DNA of 64,000 nucleotides, taken from the NCBI RefSeq assembly GCF_963931295.1, contig NZ_OZ007001.1:496001-560000 (forward strand), in the 5' to 3' direction. Below the pieces are notes generated by a model. It was given only the letters and a program-made list of their open reading frames with translations, searched no databases and was not told where the DNA came from. This DNA is from an uncultured Mailhella sp. (lineage in GTDB: Bacteria > Desulfobacterota > Desulfovibrionia > Desulfovibrionales > Desulfovibrionaceae). Each line of letters starts with the position of its first letter. The stretch's first letter is position 1. Shown here in pieces: positions 61,942 to 64,000 of this stretch. The position numbers and the translations under genes were made by a program.

Positions 61942-64000
61942 ATGACGACCAAAGGCGCTCTCGGCAATCTCATCAACCGCTACGCCGCGGTGCTGAAGAA
62001 ATGCCGCATCATCAACACGTTCGGCTCCCTCGCCGCGGCTGCCCTGCTCCTTGCAAGCATCGCCGCTCCGGCCATGGCCGTGGAAAACATGTTCGACGAC
62101 TTCATCCCCGCCGATCCCGACTTCGTGGTCAGCAGCGGCGCCGACGTCGGCCCGCCCAAAACCACCCACAACCTCGCCGAAGATCAGACCGGCATTTCCT
62201 GGGGCGTGGCTTCCGGCGCCGACACTCCCGCCGTCGTCTATGCCGACGCAAACAATCCCAACGCCGAAAATCACGGCTACGTCTGGGTGAAATCCTCCGA
62301 AAACGGCGGCTACGCCGAAGGCATGGGCGGCAAAACCGGCACCAGCTTCACCCTCACCAACTACGGCAGCATCTTTGTGGACGGCACATCCGCCTCCGCC
62401 ACCAAGGGCATGGGCGTCAATCCCGACGGCAAGGCCGTCAACGAGGGCCTCATCGCCGTGCGCAAGGGCAGCGCCATGACCGACAATTCCGGTTCCGCCA
62501 GCAAAACCCTTGTGAACAAAAACGTTATCTCCGTGGAAGACGCCGGCGGCGTGGGCATCTTCTACCGCAAGGAAAACATCACCTCCGGCGAAGTCACCAA
62601 CCTCGGCGACATCCACGCCCGCAACGGCGGCGTCGGCGTCGCCATCACCAGCGACAAGAACGAAGAAGCCTACCACAACAAGTTCTTCACCAACTCCGGC
62701 CGCATCATGGCCGACGAAAACAGCGTCGCCATCCTCGTTTACGACACCGACAACGCCACCGTCAGCCTCGAAGGCAACAGCCGCGTGGACGGCCTCATCA
62801 GCCTCCAGGGCAAGAACAACAATCTCATGATCGACGGCGTGGGCTCCAAAAGCGCGGAAAATCTCTACGTCAAGGGATCCTTCGGGGGCGAAATCAGCAA
62901 TCACAGCAACATCAACTTCACCGACAATTCCCAAATTTCCCTGGACGACTCCCTCACCATCGACAACACTTCCGGCGTCACCCTCGTCAATACCAGCCTC
63001 GTCCGGGGCCAGAACTCGCCCGAGTCCGCCCTCTTCCTCGTCAACGATGAAAAAACCGCCGTCAACGGCGGCATGAGCACCCGCGGCACCGCGTCCGTCG
63101 AACGCATGGAAAGCAGAGACGGCCGCGTTTCCCTCAAGGGCGCCGTCGTCGGCGACAACGCCTTCGTCGCCCAAAACGAAGGGCAGCCCGTCGGCGTCGT
63201 TTCCGCCTCCCTCGCGGACGGCCGTTCCCTCGACATCGACCGCTCCCTCTTTTCCGGCAACTCGCTCAAAGCTTCCGCCGGAGTCTCCTCCCTCGGCGGC
63301 GCGGTCGTTTCCGTGTCCGGCTCCGAAAAAAGCCGCGTGTCCATCGCCAATTCCGACTTCATCGGCAACTCCGTCAGCGCCTCCGAAGGCCGCGGCGGCG
63401 CCATCTTCAACAACGGCACCGCCCTGTCCATCACCGACAGCTCCTTTAAAAACAACCACGCCTCCTCCAAAGGCGGCGCGATCTTCAACAGCAAGGGCGG
63501 CAGTCTCACCTTCAACGGCGTGAACGCCTTCTCCGGAAACACCGCCTCCACCGCCTACAACGACATCCACAACGAAGGCTCCCTCACCGTGGCCGGCGGC
63601 GTCACCAAACTCGCCGGAGGATACACCCAGCAGGGCGCGCAGTCCTCGCTCCGCGTGGCAAGCGGCGCGTCCCTCATCATAGGCATGCCCGACGCCGGCG
63701 GCGTGGAACCCGCTTCCGGCGAAGCCCTGCTCGCCCTCGGTCGTCCCCTCGATCTCGGCGGCGGCAGCCTCCACGTCGGCGATTCCCCCGCGCGCAGCGC
63801 CTCCAACGTCACCTTCGGCAAGAACTCCCTGCTCGTGGTCGACGGTCTCGCCGCCAAGTCCGGCCCCGTGCTCTCCGGTTCCGGCTCCATCGCCGTGGAC
63901 GAAGGCTCCAAACTCTACATCGCCAACGCCCGCTCCGGTGAATCCTACACCGTGACCTCTGGCCTCGCTTCCGATTCCGGCGACTACTGGAAAAGCGCCA
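61942..64000 (+). CDS. Autotransporter with Pmp-like repeats and extended signal peptide (3' truncated by window end)
   Basis: 686 codons read without a stop to the window end. The N-terminus has a charged extension (TKGALGNLINRYAAVLKKCR) before a hydrophobic core and APAMA cleavage site, an extended signal peptide as in many type V secreted proteins. The passenger is rich in Gly, Ser, Asn and Asp in beta-helix style. The second half carries GGAI/FxxN repeats like chlamydial Pmp proteins: FSGNSLKASAG, FIGNSVSASEGRGGAIF, FKNNHASSKGGAIFN, FSGNTAS. GGAGG lies 10 bases before the ATG. The barrel domain must lie beyond the window. Likely a surface adhesin. Confidence 0.85.
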   Translation, partial: MTTKGALGNLINRYAAVLKKCRIINTFGSLAAAALLLASIAAPAMAVENMFDDFIPADPDFVVSSGADVGPPKTTHNLAEDQTGISWGVASGADTPAVVYADANNPNAENHGYVWVKSSENGGYAEGMGGKTGTSFTLTNYGSIFVDGTSASATKGMGVNPDGKAVNEGLIAVRKGSAMTDNSGSASKTLVNKNVISVEDAGGVGIFYRKENITSGEVTNLGDIHARNGGVGVAITSDKNEEAYHNKFFTNSGRIMADENSVAILVYDTDNATVSLEGNSRVDGLISLQGKNNNLMIDGVGSKSAENLYVKGSFGGEISNHSNINFTDNSQISLDDSLTIDNTSGVTLVNTSLVRGQNSPESALFLVNDEKTAVNGGMSTRGTASVERMESRDGRVSLKGAVVGDNAFVAQNEGQPVGVVSASLADGRSLDIDRSLFSGNSLKASAGVSSLGGAVVSVSGSEKSRVSIANSDFIGNSVSASEGRGGAIFNNGTALSITDSSFKNNHASSKGGAIFNSKGGSLTFNGVNAFSGNTASTAYNDIHNEGSLTVAGGVTKLAGGYTQQGAQSSLRVASGASLIIGMPDAGGVEPASGEALLALGRPLDLGGGSLHVGDSPARSASNVTFGKNSLLVVDGLAAKSGPVLSGSGSIAVDEGSKLYIANARSGESYTVTSGLASDSGDYWKSA

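Overview
The window looks like a chromosome segment of a Desulfovibrionaceae-type bacterium (Desulfobacterota, GC-rich, Gram-negative). This rests on two porins of the type I associate with Desulfovibrio outer membranes, the lysS-lolC-lolD-bamA cluster, a LOS heptose gene (gmhB) and a Pmp-like autotransporter. The genus cannot be fixed from sequence alone. Coding density is low: many spacers of 0.4-1.3 kb hold only promoters, hairpin terminators or repeats.

Layout. 1-1515: C-terminal half of a UvrA-family protein. 2.3-7.1 kb: a hybrid sensor kinase and an HD hydrolase/dynamin-like GTPase pair, all on the minus strand. 7985-8077: a 30-residue membrane peptide gene with its own promoter and terminator. 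9.1-14.1 kb: sbcD-sbcC. 14.6-17.1 kb: an MFS transporter and a phosphoglycolate phosphatase-like HAD enzyme. 17.9-24.1 kb: lysS-lolC-lolD-bamA, coupling lysyl-tRNA synthetase with envelope biogenesis. 24.8-28.7 kb: a secreted phosphodiester glycosidase, a divergent LysR regulator/EamA transporter pair and a small membrane protein. 28.9-32.8 kb: two paralogous porins.

33.3-52.2 kb is a contiguous, one-directional virion and lysis cassette with T7/BPP-1-like (podovirus) architecture. In transcription order it holds endolysin, two holin-like genes, small and large terminase, a GNAT protein, portal, a Bbp19-like protein, scaffold, major capsid, a Bbp16-like cement protein, a tail tubular A-like protein, two tailspikes with self-cleaving chaperone domains, a tail tubular B-like protein and two internal virion proteins. 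It abuts the 3' end of a tRNA-Lys gene. No integrase, repressor or replication gene is visible in the window, yet every reading frame is intact.

52.7-60.7 kb: a conserved hypothetical protein, the phosphate ABC transporter pstSCAB, gmhB, and gluQ-hemW. 61942 to the window end: an unfinished autotransporter with an extended signal peptide and GGAI/FxxN repeats.

The most unusual feature is a dispersed intergenic repeat family with six sites (about 1.5, 8.2-9.0, 14.1, 16.0, 26.0 and 58.4 kb). It is built from shuffled modules, and each module folds into hairpins whose two arms change together from copy to copy. At five of the six sites the element begins within a few dozen bases of a gene's stop codon, always in the same orientation relative to that gene. 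I regard this as the best candidate for an undescribed structured RNA or mobile element.
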